Notes: a model not told the origin generated them from the sequence alone. Positions 25,816 through 46,100 are shown, counted from the first letter of the stretch. The stretch is DNA of 64,000 nucleotides from Urechis unicinctus (GCA_034190875.2 CM067348.1:29550229-29614228); one strand, 5' to 3'. Made by a program: numbers and translations.

Positions 25816-28330
25816 TCGCATTCAGAAACACGAATACTTTATTATTTCGCGGTTTTTTGACAGCTATCATGATCAATTCATTCGTTATAATGTGAATTTT
25901 AAAAAGACAAAGTTTTGTTGGTATGCGCAACTTTTTTTTCTTTTCCAATTGATAATTACATTGCATAGAGCAACCAACATTCAGAACCTGTTCCGGTAGA
26001 AATTGAGATTATAACATCACGGCCACCTGTGAAAACTATTCACAAAGTCATTTTGCATTGACGTTGTCTGGACAATAATATACAATATATCTCATGTGAA
26101 GATTAGTTTGCTGAATCATATACATACAATACGTTCAGGATATCCAAGATAAACGGTATGGAGCAATTTCTGTGAGTAACGTTTCTTTCCCTGCTTGATT
26201 ACATAAATTGTATGTCGGCTTGGGCGTTTTCGGTTATTCATATCAACTCTTTCAGTCTAAAGAGTGGTATTATATTGTGCTAAAAGCATTGCATATTTAC
26301 CGTAAGCATTTACTACCATGAGTTTTCGAAGCAATTACTTACTTAAAAAGTCGCAGTAGGATTGGATGTCGCGATAGCGTTTACGTTTCGTTAATTGTCG
26401 TTAGCAACACGTACTAAATACATGGTGCGACTTGAGTGCCGCTATTGCAACTAAGTGAACCTTTAATGTTGGACAAGATTTCTTAATCCCTCGATTATTT
26501 ACCCATTGTGACCAATAGTATTTTCTTGACTGGACCCAAATACGCCTATCATCACTCAGAGGCCACATATCACAGACGTCCTCTAGCACTACATCAATTG
26601 TTAACCATCTGATCGTAGCTTTATATCGTGTCAAGACGGGGATAACCGTCGTCCCTCCGAACAAGCAAACAGTATAGTAAAATAATAATAATAATAATAA
26701 ATGCACAGAGACGATCAATGTCATTTAAGGTCACCCTGAACATGATCTCACAGTTGTATTGGTTAATATTATCTGCCTTAGGTTTTAAATTATAGGAGAC
26801 TACGGCTTCATGCATCTCGCTTTCATTACCGTAGCATAGTTCTGGCTGGGGAGGGAATGTACATCGGCATATGTAGAGAGCTCTGACAGACGTAAGCAAT
26901 ATTAAAGAGAGGTCGTAGCTATCAACGCATGGCTTCAAGACAGGTGCTACCAAGCAAATGTCCCAGTGCAATCTAACATGGCAATATCGTGCGTCTTGAT
27001 TGTTATATGATTAAGCTGTTGGGGATTTGACAGTCGGATTACTGTTCAGTATGGTCAGTATGGTCAGGCTACTGACGAAGGTTACAGTGTTCATGGCCCC
27101 CTTGGCTCCTTGCACAAATCACAAACAAAATAAAGCGAAGCTATTTATCATATGTTGATGGAAAGCACTAGCATTACAAACTTGCATTACAAACTAGGTG
27201 TGTTCAACTAATCACCACTCAAATTCCCGGTATATGTCATGCAAAATGCGCCCATGGGTTCAACCTCATTGCTGATCTAGATCACTCGGAAATCCGAATG
27301 ATAATGGCTCTTCAGTGAACCCCTCAATAGCACAACATCACTATTGTTTGACGATCCTGGATGTAATGGGTTTTATAATCTTTACATTCCGCACATCAGT
27401 AAATTTGGATGTCAGTGAATTACCTATTTTTGGTAGGTGCAACCTGACTATATATAATGTTGCTGTCAATACTGGCTGCTTTAGTACCAACATAAAAAAG
27501 TTATCAAGCACAGCTTCACAGTGTTGCAATCGTCTACAACTCTTTTGGAATCAATTCACATTACCCGGTAGAACATTGATAACTCGACATCTCTGAGACT
27601 CTAATCAAGCATACCTAGTTATCATTTAGCCGAATGAAGAATAGTTGATCACAACTGACTCAATAGGCACATAGCAATAATAAAACCTACACTATGAAAT
27701 AATCATGAGTGACGTTGGTATCAAATTGACTAAAGTTACTCTATATAACGTCAATTGACATTGATATAGTGATTGCGCTCTCGTAATCCAGGGCATAATA
27801 TAACCCTTCCCATACCCAACCCCACAACCCCACCCACCCCCCCCCCCCCCCTCTCAAAAGGAAACAACACAGGGCACACCCAATATAACACAACACACAT
27901 TTCCAATCTTGTAGAGGGTTGTTTTTCTTGTATAATGATATAACAATATTGCTAACATCTTTTTAGATTATTGTCTTGCGTGTTTCATGGCTATTTGAAA
28001 AGAATTTAAAAAAAATAAAAATAACCAAAGAAGAAACATTACTTTTGAAATTGCAAGTAATTGATGGTTTGCATGAGTAAACAAGCAAATGGTCATGGAA
28101 TATGCTGAAAGCACTTCTGTGGTTGATCAAAAATATATTAAAGGCATATGTGAGTTTCATTTAACCACTCGTAGACGGATATGCAATAACATAGAAGGTA
28201 TAAATTCGTATGCTACACAAAACTGCCCCAATAGTATATCTTTCCTGGCATTATGTATTGATTGTGAAGAGGAAGGCAGGGAGCGATCGGAGATATATGT
28301 CTATATTACATAGGTAATGACTCACTTAAA
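25816..28330. other. Non-coding interval
   Basis: It holds an (AAT)n run at about 26683-26702 and a C15 run at 27837-27851. The overlapping minus-strand frames at 26401-26971 (116 and 107 codons) cross the (AAT)n run, which reads as poly-Ile and mimics a membrane segment. I regard them as unsupported. Confidence 0.5.
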
Positions 28331-28642
28331 TCATTTATAACAACTGGCGTAGCTTTTGTAAAAGACAGATTGGGTATTCATTCCGAAATCGGATGTAATG
28401 AGCCAGTAAGGGTTTGACAGATCACCATCATCTATCAGTAGGAAGTATTCCCGAATAAGCTCATACATCCTAATTTGTAATCTCCGCATGACTTCCGCCA
28501 AAAGCCTGCCTCGAGAGGCACTAAAGGATATCCTCAGTGTAATGCGATACGCCCAGTAGAAGTCAGCCATTGTGACCCCTAATGCAAATGCATTCAACAG
28601 AACTATACATCCTGCTGTGATGTTAGGCTGGCAATCAATCAT
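28331..28642 (-). CDS. Hypothetical frame, pair C copy 1
   Basis: ATG at 28642 opens 103 codons, beginning MIDCQPNITAG and containing VTMADFYWAYR and then a basic, Leu/Arg-rich stretch before an FLLIDDGD segment. A second copy of the first third lies at 43065-42910 on the same strand, with matching residues MI, QP, TAG, LLNA, VT, AD and Y in register. Upstream DNA is also shared and carries a 13-codon frame in both copies (MNRTCMKNRIFDD here), overlapping the main ATG. No known family. It could be a small duplicated gene or a chance frame in a duplicated piece of DNA. Confidence 0.3.
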   Translation of the reverse strand: MIDCQPNITAGCIVLLNAFALGVTMADFYWAYRITLRISFSASRGRLLAEVMRRLQIRMYELIREYFLLIDDGDLSNPYWLITSDFGMNTQSVFYKSYASCYK

Positions 28643-28690
28643 CAAATATGCGGTTTTTCATGCAAGTTCTATTCATACTACATGGTGAGA

Positions 28691-35532
<6,842 letters not shown>

Positions 35533-37639
35533 TCTATCAAACTGCGTACATAATGGTTCTGACATTTGCGATTGATAACTAGGATAAAACATTCGTGCTG
35601 GCGTTATCGATCACACAAATATACAGTTGCTTACATATTGGTATTGACACATGGACCTTCTAGGAACAAAGTAGGTGCATGTAAGTAGTGAGGTACCGAT
35701 TCTGTGATGGCGAACATTTAGAGAAGCAGCTGAACCCATTACAATCTAAACTAACCACAATTGTCACAACAAAGAACCAAAACTGCATGGATCCACCTGA
35801 TTCATTCTTTACGATGTCTACACACCTGCTCTATTGATAAGATTACATCGGCTTAGGAGCTATTTCGTGCTGATAATGCAAGACGGCTATGAAAGAAGAA
35901 GCAGACGCCCACAACTGGGATCATTACAGAAGTTGAATTCCTGCAATATAAGTATTTAATTTTAACTGTTCTTGGGTCATTCACACACACATGAAAACTT
36001 CCGTATTCGAAAACGGTAATATATAGCCACACTGAATGACCAAAATCAAAGCAGGCACGCTGACCAGGTGATGTATATTCATGTGGCGATTATTATCGGA
36101 CTTGTAGTTGGTTAAATGTATCGAACCAACTGATTAGATAGGTTAAGTTACGCACAAGGGGTACTGTACCGCTGTATTTAGCATAATATATGGCTTGATA
36201 AAATATATTCAGGGTACGTGGTTAAAATAGCGTAATAAATGCTGGCTGAAATGTGTCCGGACAGGAAAATAACTTGTACATTATTTGCATCATATGAACC
36301 TTCGACGCCCCCAGAACACGCGAAAAGAAAACAAGGCGATTGGGCACTGTAAGTATACATATATCAATCTTACGTTCCTACTTATGAGACAAACACAACT
36401 GCCCTTAAACCCTATCGAATCCTCCTCAAATGTTGGCGCCGCATTGGCTATGCTCATAGTACGGATTTGCATGATCCGATTACACACCATCTGCGACAGC
36501 TGGTAAATAGAATGCCGAGTGTTGTTCATTAGCACACGTGTCATGTATTGCTATGCTTCATTTTCCGAACGGAAGTAAATGAAGGGTTTCAAAAACAGTC
36601 ACGGCCATACAAACTTACCTATGACGCTAATACTACTTAACAACATTTATATGTGACATCATCTCAAAATATGATTACGTTGAGCTTTATATTTGAAAGC
36701 CGTATTAGAATCGTTGATAGTTATCAAACGATGAGCGCTTTAAGTCACGTGGAGTATCGACAACAATTACCAAAATACTGCAATATGTGATATTGTGCCC
36801 GTTAATAATATGCGTCAGTGAATCGCATAGTAAAAAAGCTTAAGATGTAATTATAATGCTAATCGCACGTTGATAGCTCTTCTTGTCAGAAAAAGACGGC
36901 AAACAGCTAAATTAGCCTTGTCGGATGAAAAACATGCACTTACCACGATTCCTCATTCGACATAAGCAGAACCATTGGTATCAGTATTGGTGTTTATTAT
37001 AAAACACTGAGACGTCAGTATTGTGCCATGACGCAGATTACTATGCATATGATTATAATGCTGATGTCAAAAATTATAATCATTTAGCGATGTCGTGACT
37101 GTTGATGTGGGCGAATGTCCAGATCTGTAATATTATCGATGGTTGTGTCAACTTCATGTGTTTATTTTGGTAGCCGTTTAATATACTGCTTCGGGTCATT
37201 TATTTGTACTTATCTGATGAAAGATGATTTGCCATCTATTATATACAGAAAAAAACGGTAGATTAACCAGCAACGGTATACATAAGTTTGGTAACCAGTA
37301 ACGCCATATTATGTAACCATTACGATAGCAAGTAGTACCAACCCCGTACTCTTTTGCTAATGATTCCGGTTTCATTCACGGTTAATGCTTATTAAGGACA
37401 ATTCATGAGGCGATGAATGCAATACCTGTCAATTTCTATTGTCGTACGACAGACAAATTTGAGTTTGATAAAGCGGTAACATGGCATACATTAGCGACTT
37501 AATTGCCAATAAATAAATGGTGAATTATAGTACATTAAAGTTATCATTTTTGCGAACATTAACAAACGCCACCGAAAACGTTTATTAAAAAACACAAAAA
37601 TGTAATTTCGACAAGTACAGAATATGTGAGCATTCGAGA

Positions 37640-37790
37640 TAAGGAGAAAATCAGTCGCGAACTTTCCGGAATTCGAAGCAACTGAAATTATTCAAGTTAT
37701 TTTGCATCGTGCAGTCACTAGGGGGCGTACTGCGTAACGTCATTCCGGCTAAACAAAGCAACTGGCTGGTCTTTTCAGTGAAGCTGCTGA
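37640..37790 (+). promoter_or_regulatory. Promoter-like motif cluster, specific to A2
   Basis: Within 150 bases there are an ETS-like TTTCCGGAATTC near 37665, a CTCF-core-like CACTAGGGGGCG at 37716-37727, and ACGTCATTCCGG near 37738 (a CRE half-site next to an ETS site). The 147-codon frame begins at 37851. The motifs are seen directly; promoter function is inferred. The whole cluster is absent from A1. Confidence 0.3.
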
Positions 37791-37850
37791 GGCGTGTTGA
37801 GGAATCTCGCTGACACATATTATCCTTTCCATTCGTTTTTTTATGATATT

Positions 37851-38294
37851 ATGTCATTTGATGAAGACTGTGAGACGCCGTTAAACGAGGTCAGCATACG
37901 CGTTGTAATAGGTTATCAATATAAACCGCTTCGAGTCCCACAAAACTGTCAAATAACTGATACAGAATTGGGTTTCGAGTCTGATGCGAGCTCGTGGACT
38001 CTTGATGGCAGCCAGGAAGTCGATGAACAGCAATGTTTATATAACAACTGCGCTCCGATAGCAACAGAAAACGAGTCGAAGCGTTGCTTATCGTACCCAA
38101 AAATCGTGCAATACATGCAGAACTCTTTCAAATTTATCACCCAGCTTATCAGCTTTGCTTCCAGTGCATGCATCAATATGTACCTGAGGCATCCAGGCAC
38201 GAAATTGTATCGATGGACGGCCTTATGGGTGATAATATTTGACCCAATGAGTAAGTCTGTACTTCATTATGATATCCAAGTTGCACTGATTTAA
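37851..38294 (+). CDS. Hypothetical 147-residue protein in copy A2
   Basis: This is the longest frame in the window not made of simple repeats. The open stretch begins at 37791, just after a TGA, and the first ATG is 37851. It begins MSFDEDCETPLNE, has an acidic/polar middle with several Cys, and a C-terminal part richer in hydrophobic residues (ITQLISFASSACINMYL, then WTALWVIIF) that might include membrane-associated segments. No family recognised. For this base composition a frame this long is unlikely but not impossible by chance in 64 kb. The A1 copy shares only the first 20 or so codons and then diverges. No Kozak-strong start or poly(A) signal decides the matter. Confidence 0.4.
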   Translation: MSFDEDCETPLNEVSIRVVIGYQYKPLRVPQNCQITDTELGFESDASSWTLDGSQEVDEQQCLYNNCAPIATENESKRCLSYPKIVQYMQNSFKFITQLISFASSACINMYLRHPGTKLYRWTALWVIIFDPMSKSVLHYDIQVALI

Positions 38295-39023
38295 TCAGCT
38301 ATAAATAATGGACTTTCAAGTCCCAAGGAACATAGTATACCATCATACCTTGGTAATGGCTATTGGCATAATGGTATGGACTCATTATTTATTTTATCCC
38401 AAAGCCTGTGTCTTTATCTCTGGGCACTGTAAAACCCATCTGTTTGTTGGGTTAAATTAAAAACAACACTTTAACTGAAGTAATGTTGATCAATATCTCT
38501 TTCACTTTATTCTAACAGAAGCTATTCGTTATGTCTTAACCAAAAAAACAATAATAGTTACTGTAAATTAGCAAAAATAAACTGGTGACTAATTCCCAGG
38601 CTGCCCTCTACTTATGCATTATTGGCTTACCTCGGTACATTGTATCCGCTACATGTATTATGCATACAAAGTCTACATCAAATATCACAAAAAATATTTG
38701 CAACACGAGTTAATTGTTAAAAACATGACAATCACATACTGAAAATACAGGCTGGTAATGCGGCGTAAATCCACGTAATGTGACGTAAATTGCCGTGGTT
38801 GTGGTTAATTTACGGACCATAAGCTGCTTCACTTAGCTGCTTCATTTAGCTGCAAAGAGCCAAAACCTAGTGCCACGACTGTCCCACGTTGTGTTGGTCA
38901 TATATAGGGGGGATACTAAGATAGGGCGGGATGGGGATTCACAGCTGGATACATACGGCGTTACTTAATGCCATTGTTCCTCATCCTAATCATAAGGTTT
39001 TGAAGTCGGCAGGTGACTCCGAC

Positions 39024-39039
39024 AGTCCGACGTCGGACT
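39024..39039. other. Perfect 16-bp palindrome, copy in A2
   Basis: The same palindrome as at 23974-23989, with the same flanking CCGAC/GTCGG half-arms, in the most conserved part of the duplication. Confidence 0.6.
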
Positions 39040-39105
39040 CCATGATATTACTCTCAAAGCTTATTTACGATTTTATTTAGTTGTGACGAGTTTATTATTC
39101 TCCAT

Positions 39106-39435
39106 GTGTCTCCCAACAATCGGATATGCTCTTTAATAAGCTGCCGTGCGATAATACAGACAGATACATATTCACAAAAAGCATGTCTGGGGATAGCGCT
39201 ATTTATAGATGAAGTGCGCAAATCAGTCAGCCATGCAATAATTTGGGCTTCGGCAGATATTCATTGCAATGAATTTCCCCATATAATGCATCGAGATGAT
39301 GCATTTACGCGTCAAAGAAAGACAAGATTTGCAAATCGATTATCAGATAGCACATTCTACATAACAGCAAAGTCTGAATACATTGATGATAAAGAATGCG
39401 CCGGCAGGGTTTCGTCCAGCGGAAGGCATATTTGA
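39106..39435 (+). CDS. Hypothetical 109-codon frame in A2, broken in A1
   Basis: The frame is open from just after TGA near 39042 and ends at 39435; its listed start is GTG and no early ATG exists. It contains HIMHRDDAFTRQRKTRFANR and a Cys/Lys-rich end. In A1 the same frame has TGA near 24214 (one base changed from TGC) and a later 1-bp shift. Most substitutions between copies change the amino acid, so I see no sign of protein constraint. It could be an exon remnant. Confidence 0.2.
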   Translation: MSPNNRICSLISCRAIIQTDTYSQKACLGIALFIDEVRKSVSHAIIWASADIHCNEFPHIMHRDDAFTRQRKTRFANRLSDSTFYITAKSEYIDDKECAGRVSSSGRHI

Positions 39436-40605
39436 TAAAATCTAAGCTGTTTCGACCATTGAGCTTCTAATGAATGATACACATGAACGTGCTTATTTAA
39501 CTTTACCTGGGCTTATGATCAAAGGACATAACAAGGTTAATCACAGAGCGCTTATCTTATGTTATCTCAAATGGAATTAACTCAGAAAAAATAAAACACT
39601 GGAAAAAGTTACCATGACAAACCGCACAAATAGTTAGTTTTACAAATAAAGATTGTGTGGAAGCGGTACACCAAAATAAAATTGTACTGTGTACAGAGTG
39701 TGATCGATCAATATGAAAACCATAACACAATAGAGAACTGCACGGCTGCTGATATGTCTGGGCATATTGTAGAAAGAAAAGTCACTTCAAAACAAATTGT
39801 TGAATAATGAATAACCTCAACGCGTTATTTAATTCCGGTGTAAATAATCTATACACCAGTAATTCACATAGGCGCTCTAGGGGTCAGGCCACTTGTTCTG
39901 CGCTGATGTAAGTATCAAATACTGGTTTGTTTGAGTTGACCGTTTTAATATGCGTGTGTGTGCAACAGACAACCCTGATATTAGTATACGCTAAAGTTGA
40001 GGAATTTTTTGAGGGAATCGTGATGCAGGACACACCTTAGCAAAATGTAGTGATTGGCAACATTCGATCAAGTGAGTAAATATCATTATGTCAATACTGA
40101 GGCCGACGAAAATGTTTTGCATGAGATGTGTTCGTATTTAGCTATCAACTGCCATTGTAACGGCAGATTGATTTATGCCATCCAAAAGTAATGAGGTCTC
40201 GTTTCTTAATTTACATTAACAATTTGGTTGACAATTGTTCATTAATCGTAAACGCTACTGACATTTGTACTCCTTTAGAGTTATACAAATGGTTTTCCAG
40301 AAATACGCTGCCCTGCTACCTAGCATTGTTGCACTAGACACATACTAATGATATAAACACTTAACTATATGTACCAATGTTTGAAGTTGATCTTTGGAAC
40401 GGGAAGTAGCCACCATTTGTCTTTTTAATGGTCATGTGCTCCAGAAATGCACCTGCTCCAGCTATCTTATTTGTTGTTATGTGCACTCGTCGAAGCTCAG
40501 AGAACGCTTACGCTGAGGTTGCAAAGCATAACTATAATTAGAGAGGATTTAGCTGAAGATCACTTGTATTCAAGCAGGAACAAACACAACGTGCAGCGGT
40601 TGTTG

Positions 40606-42909
40606 GCAGCGATCTTGGCATTATTGAAGATATTGCGTCTAATCAGTCGGGCATTACGTCTTTAAATTAATACACGCAACCTCCACCATTCAAGAGGCGT
40701 TACTGAGTCAGAGGTTTTGGATGACACCCGTACTGATGTTTTTAGTCCGAATAGTTCGTCATGCCATGTAGGCAGAATGAGTCATCTACTGTTTGTCAGG
40801 AAAAAATTTCGGTAAGTCCATTTTACATTTGGCTATTCTTTTTGCATTGGAATTGGATTAAGCGTGCACAATCGCACTAAGGCGGCTTGACAATGAGCAT
40901 TTAATGCAGATAATCAGGTTGAAGTCAAGCATATGCGATTTCCTTTTTTGAGATGGCGTTGTCTGCGTGTCCGAGAAACAGCAACGCGTACCAGCTACTT
41001 CGTTAATTACGTCACGCACACATAGCATTAGAGCATAAACTACCGCATTTTATGCTCTAACAAATTTATCCCGGCCTGCAAAGCGTGCTTTCTTTAAATA
41101 ATCAGCGCTTGATTTCTTCATGCGCAGGGGAGGTACACGCTTGTACAGTTCACTTGACAGTAGCTTCTTGCCTCGTGATCTGTGGATGTCGCATCAGAGC
41201 CATTACAAGAAGTCACCTTAGCAAGCTTAAATTGAATAACTCACTTATTATGTGATATTTAAGGCATCACATGCAAATTACAGTCATTTTAAACGTTAAC
41301 AACGAAGGCGTCAATGCAGACGATTTTTGAAGCAGCTACAAAACGCGAACATATCATTCGATTTTGCTTAACTGTGCTGCAACCCTGTCGAGAACAAGTG
41401 TTTAAAAGATGTGCGACGCCGAACATGTTTGTTGGAACATGTTGATGAACTTAATCTAACAATAATGTCACCATGCAGAATCGTATATTGGGGTTTTTTT
41501 TCTGTCATGTTAAGTTGTGAATAAACATTCTGTCAACCAGAGAAACGCATTAACCCGAGCAGTAGCTCTCGAGCTAACAAAGCAAGAGATTGATTGTCTA
41601 ATTATCGTCCCTTCACTTCAACATTCATCAAGCGTTCCGTATGGGAACGGCATCTTCTTGACCCATTGATCGTGCTACCCTGCCCATACTGAACATATTA
41701 AAAGCCTTGGTGTTTTACGGAAGCGTTGCAATCTAGCGCCAGGTGTATATTCTGCTGAGGTTCATGCTCTGCTATCCGATGTCAAAATGTATTCACGGCA
41801 ATGATAACTTATGGGAAGGCGCTCCTCATCAGTAAAAATCTATATAGCGACTAATTGATATAGATTAACTGAACGCAAGGGGCAACCTTATGTTACTGTC
41901 ATTTTATAATAATTAGTCAACGTCGTAACGATTGTCTTTGATTGTGCAATGTTGTAATGCTTTCAGATATTCATTTACCTTCGTGTATTGCTTGACAGTA
42001 GTATCACTATTCACTTTATTTACAGAATTCATGAGGAAAACGTATTATGATTTAACTGGCTTTGTTCCTCTGTTTTTCACTCATAAGCGTAATCGCAATT
42101 GAAGACATCGCAAATTATGCCCGAGCCTTCCGAGCGTCTTCAAAATAAAGATTGAGTATTCAACAGGGTTCAGTTTAACCCGATCCTTATTAGCGTTATT
42201 CATAAAGGTTTCTTATTTCGACTAAGCTCATTTATTAACGCCGTCGTTATATGATCGTCGTCATTCATGTATCTAATATACTCGCTTATACGGACTATGT
42301 ATTCAGTGCGCAAAAGGTTAGGGGTGGTAATTTATCTAATGTGACGTATGCGGACAAGATTATTGATATATTCTCATCAAATATGTGCTGTTACATGCAC
42401 CCTTTATACTAGGATAAGCCTTCCCGGAATAAACACATTTGTGTGATCAAACAAAATAAGATGTGCATTGCACACACTTTCATAAGCAACAATGCTCTCT
42501 GTTGCGAAGAAATGAATACAACGGTCTGCATGGCCCTCTGAAACTGATTACAAAATTAAATCGGCAACTCCTTAAATTGTATTATGACATATGTAGGTGA
42601 CAAATGGCCTCTTATGACGGCACGCCCGTCAATGCATACAGATCATAAGGAGATTCACTTCCCAAATCATGAAATGGAACACGATGCACGATAAAGCGTG
42701 TCGTGTAACATATGGTCTCACAAATTCATACGTCGTGCCCAATGTGTCAAGATGACGAGCAACTTAATAATTATCAAATTCCACCAAATGCAAATAGATC
42801 CTCTCTTAATTGATCCTTGTGTACACAAGCAAATGACGACCATTCAATCATTAAATGTTAAATAAACTCCACGTTCCAACTAGTTCAGTTTACTAAGTCA
42901 GTCGTGATA
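40606..42909. other. Non-coding interval
   Basis: Ordinary AT-rich sequence with short open frames only. No repeat, RNA or element recognised. Confidence 0.5.
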
Positions 42910-43065
42910 TCATTGAGTTCTGATGCAATGGAGACAGAGATGCATTAGTAGATATTCTACTCTGTTGAATTCAATTTCTGTGTAGAGGTCCGCAATTGTG
43001 ACCCGTAATACAATGGCATTCAACAGAGCTGTAAATCCTGCCGTGTAGGGCTGTCCATTAATCAT
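42910..43065 (-). CDS. Hypothetical 51-residue frame, pair C copy 2
   Basis: ATG at 43065 opens MINGQPYTAGFTALLNAIV, followed by RVTIADLY, and ends at TGA 42912-42910. It parallels the frame at 28642 after a 3-base length difference that keeps the frame. The 13-codon upstream frame is also preserved (MNRTSLTNRMFDD). After about 32 codons the similarity to copy 1 stops. Family unknown. Confidence 0.3.
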   Translation of the reverse strand: MINGQPYTAGFTALLNAIVLRVTIADLYTEIEFNRVEYLLMHLCLHCIRTQ

Positions 43066-43115
43066 CAAACATGCGGTTCGTCAGGCTAGTTCTATTCATA
43101 CTGCTGTGAATTGTG

Positions 43116-46100
43116 AAGCGCCTGTGGTCTGGCCTCTGTCCATTGATTGATACCACTTTTCCATGGCATTGTTATATTTAAGTCGTGCACGATTAATGAT
43201 GCTATATTGGCGAGGCAACTGCGAGCGTGCAGCCTCTAATGGAAGCTGCCTATTGACAGACCTTGTGGCAATGACCTTTGTCGGTCAAAAGCACAGTTTA
43301 TTAATAGCTTTAGTGCATCAGCTAGACTATGAAGTACTTTATCAACGGGAAGCAATATCACATAAAACAGGCGGCTGCAACGATTAGGGCTTTTATTGCA
43401 GCATCTTAAGGAACCAATTTGTCTTTATATATTGGCTTTCCATGACTTATTTACATACAATCCGTTAAGCTTCGTATGTTCTAAGTGACTGTGATAGCAG
43501 AGACAGAGACGAATATTATTTAGGCACCAAGATATCTATTTATACATGCAAAGACCGATATATTCGCATGAGGACTTAACTGTAGATTAAGAAAACTTGG
43601 TACCAAAATTCAACAAGCTCCCATGTCGATGGCATGACAATGATTGCAATTGCGGTACATTTAGTCCTCGCACAAACGGTCGTGAAAGCACGTCGGGTAT
43701 GTGTATGCATTGAATTCGGCATGGAATATTGACATCCATAGCTAGCGGCTGAATTCCATGTCCGGCTAGCTCAACTGGTTGGTCTAGCTGTCTTCATTTA
43801 CCCATGTTTCAAGAACTACAAACCCGGGCGCTTTCAATTGTGTCTGTACAAGATGTCCCTCGTTTGACTGACTTTGTATGCTATCACTCATGTACTGCCT
43901 CATGCAGCTCTGAATGATGAAACCAGTTACTTTCTGAATAGACTACCACTAGGTGGGCCATAGATGTCTTTTGCAGTGCAAGGAATGCCGCCACAACAAT
44001 ACATTTGCGTAGTCTTTGCCAAATCCACTACGACAGTCTCCCTAACGCCCTACTCAGGTTGAAATTGCTGTTTTAAATACAACCAAATTCAAAATTCAAT
44101 CAATGTCAATGAGCCATCTCGAAATATTATGCTGCGCGCAAAGCTCTGACGTAGATCACTGATAGTTGATAATGAATTCATATAAATAATTCTCCTTATG
44201 ACAGCGCATATACTTTTTATTACATAAATCAACGTGAAAAATGAGACCTCGTTTGTACATGTCTCTTTGATTGCCATTTCTTAGCCAATCAATCCCACAT
44301 GACGGTAATGCCCCGTATTGATTTGCATAATCTGTTAAGTTCTATTTCTGTCCTATGATAAATATTTATGTATCACATAACACTCGGTAAGTAATTCAAA
44401 AAACTTTTTATCAGTAACTGAGATGCAGCTGATTCTCTTACTATAGTCGCCTCTAAGTATATATTCAATTTTGATACGCGTTTGCACAGTGCACTGCTAT
44501 CAATAAATCTAATTGTTTATATATATATATGACAAAAATTTCCGCTCGATTCTACTGTCACTAAGCTAAGGCTCATAAGGCTTGGCGCAGGTGTTGTACG
44601 TCACATCATATCATTCAACACAATGTAGGTCGCAAAATGGCGATTAACAGTGTGTATATATTATGTTTCTAACAAAGCGCATCTCACAACTAACACAAAC
44701 AGAGAACGTCTAGATTAAAGTTAGGATGTTTAAGTAGCGCGTTCGACTATAGATTGTTAGATTCGAATATTATGTCAATTAAAGAAGGCAACAACCTTTA
44801 TAAGTTAAAGATTGGTTTAGTGTGAGGATTAGTGAGGATTTGTGATATTAGTGAACAAATGATGGCGATCTTTGCCGACGGCGCAGAAGCCGCTTCAGCT
44901 CTGTCAAAAATGCGATAGGGAATAATACAATTTCAGGAGGGGCGGGTTACTGATGTAGGCAGACAAAGTCGTATCAATGTGTTTTAAGTCGATGGAAAAT
45001 CAACTACAAATGAAACCGAAACAAACCGTCTAACAAAGCTCAAGTACTATGCGATGTCAGCACTTTTAGTGCACGTACTCAAAGGTTGAGGATGTATGCG
45101 GAAAAAATATTTTATGTCAGACTCAGGACAGTACATACGATAAAAGTGGTAATGTATCTTTCCGTTGCGATATTTTGGGTTGTAACCATGTGCGTCATAT
45201 AATGAGGGAATTTGAGTCGTTATTTTGCTTGACTGCCAACCTCAGGCGTTTGCGCTGGTCCACTTCACCTAGAAGCGTGAATGAAATCGCGGCGCTGATA
45301 CCTGCGTGACACATTAACTTCGAGCCTAAAGAACCGTCGGTTAATCAGGTTGGCATGATACATTTGCGTCTTTATCAACTAATAAGGACCACAATAAACT
45401 GCTCCACTTATACTGATATTTTATCTTTAGGGTTTGGTTACGTTAATGAAGGTCAAAGATGCGCTGCTTTCATCATGGAAGTAATTGACCGGTTAATGAC
45501 ACTATGTGACGATAGCAAGAAAAGTATGCATGCGTCAAAATAACATTACTCAGCCTCCTGTTGGCATTTTTCGGCAGCATACTCAAAGGCTTCTATCACG
45601 GTTGAGATCGTGAATGATCGTTTTGTTGATTAGCTTTTAGCGTTTTGTTTTGAATTGCCCTCTGAAAGAGTCAAACAAAGTAACTGAGTGCGTCGTGCGC
45701 TAACAAGGAAACATACCATTGCATAATCTATTTAGCGTATAGTCTCGAATCCAGGCGTCAGTTAGCTTGAGGGCTCTTTTTAGCTAACAAGGAACTCACA
45801 TAACTTATTAATCATGGTTCAGAGGAATGATTATATAACATTTAATGTTTAGACCACTGCGTTTAGACTTTTAAACATTTAAGTCCCGAGCTGGGGATAT
45901 CGATTTAAATGATTCAATTGATTGTGTTTGCCGTTTTGGTCCTGACAAGGTGCACATGTCTGGTTAGGAGATGCCACATAAGTGACGCTGCCTGACGACG
46001 AGTCATTGTTATGAGAGACGCATTGGAACATAAACGACAAGGCCGTCAGTCTTTGCTTGAGTGAACTTCACAGCGTATAAATGGTAACAGTACAACGCAT

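Larger units (their letters stand above)
35533..40605 (+). repeat. Segmental duplication copy A2
   Basis: Direct repeat of A1 (21461-25815), longer because of private segments: 37088-37790 (about 700 bases absent from A1) and 37912-38750 (about 840 bases where A1 has an unrelated 470). Part of the first private segment (about 37400-37450) resembles A0 at about 16.1 kb, suggesting that it is ancestral and was lost from A1. It lacks two short A1 segments near 36957 and 36993. It carries the 147-codon frame at 37851 and a longer version of the frame that is TGA-broken in A1. Confidence 0.85.

Noticed and set aside
26401..26971. Two overlapping minus-strand frames with an apparent membrane helix
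   Set aside because: The helix is the poly-Ile reading of an (AAT)n run, and the rest has no recognisable pattern.
39390..39420. YIDD motif resembling a reverse-transcriptase active site
   Set aside because: The surrounding residues do not match any reverse-transcriptase block, and the frame is broken in A1.
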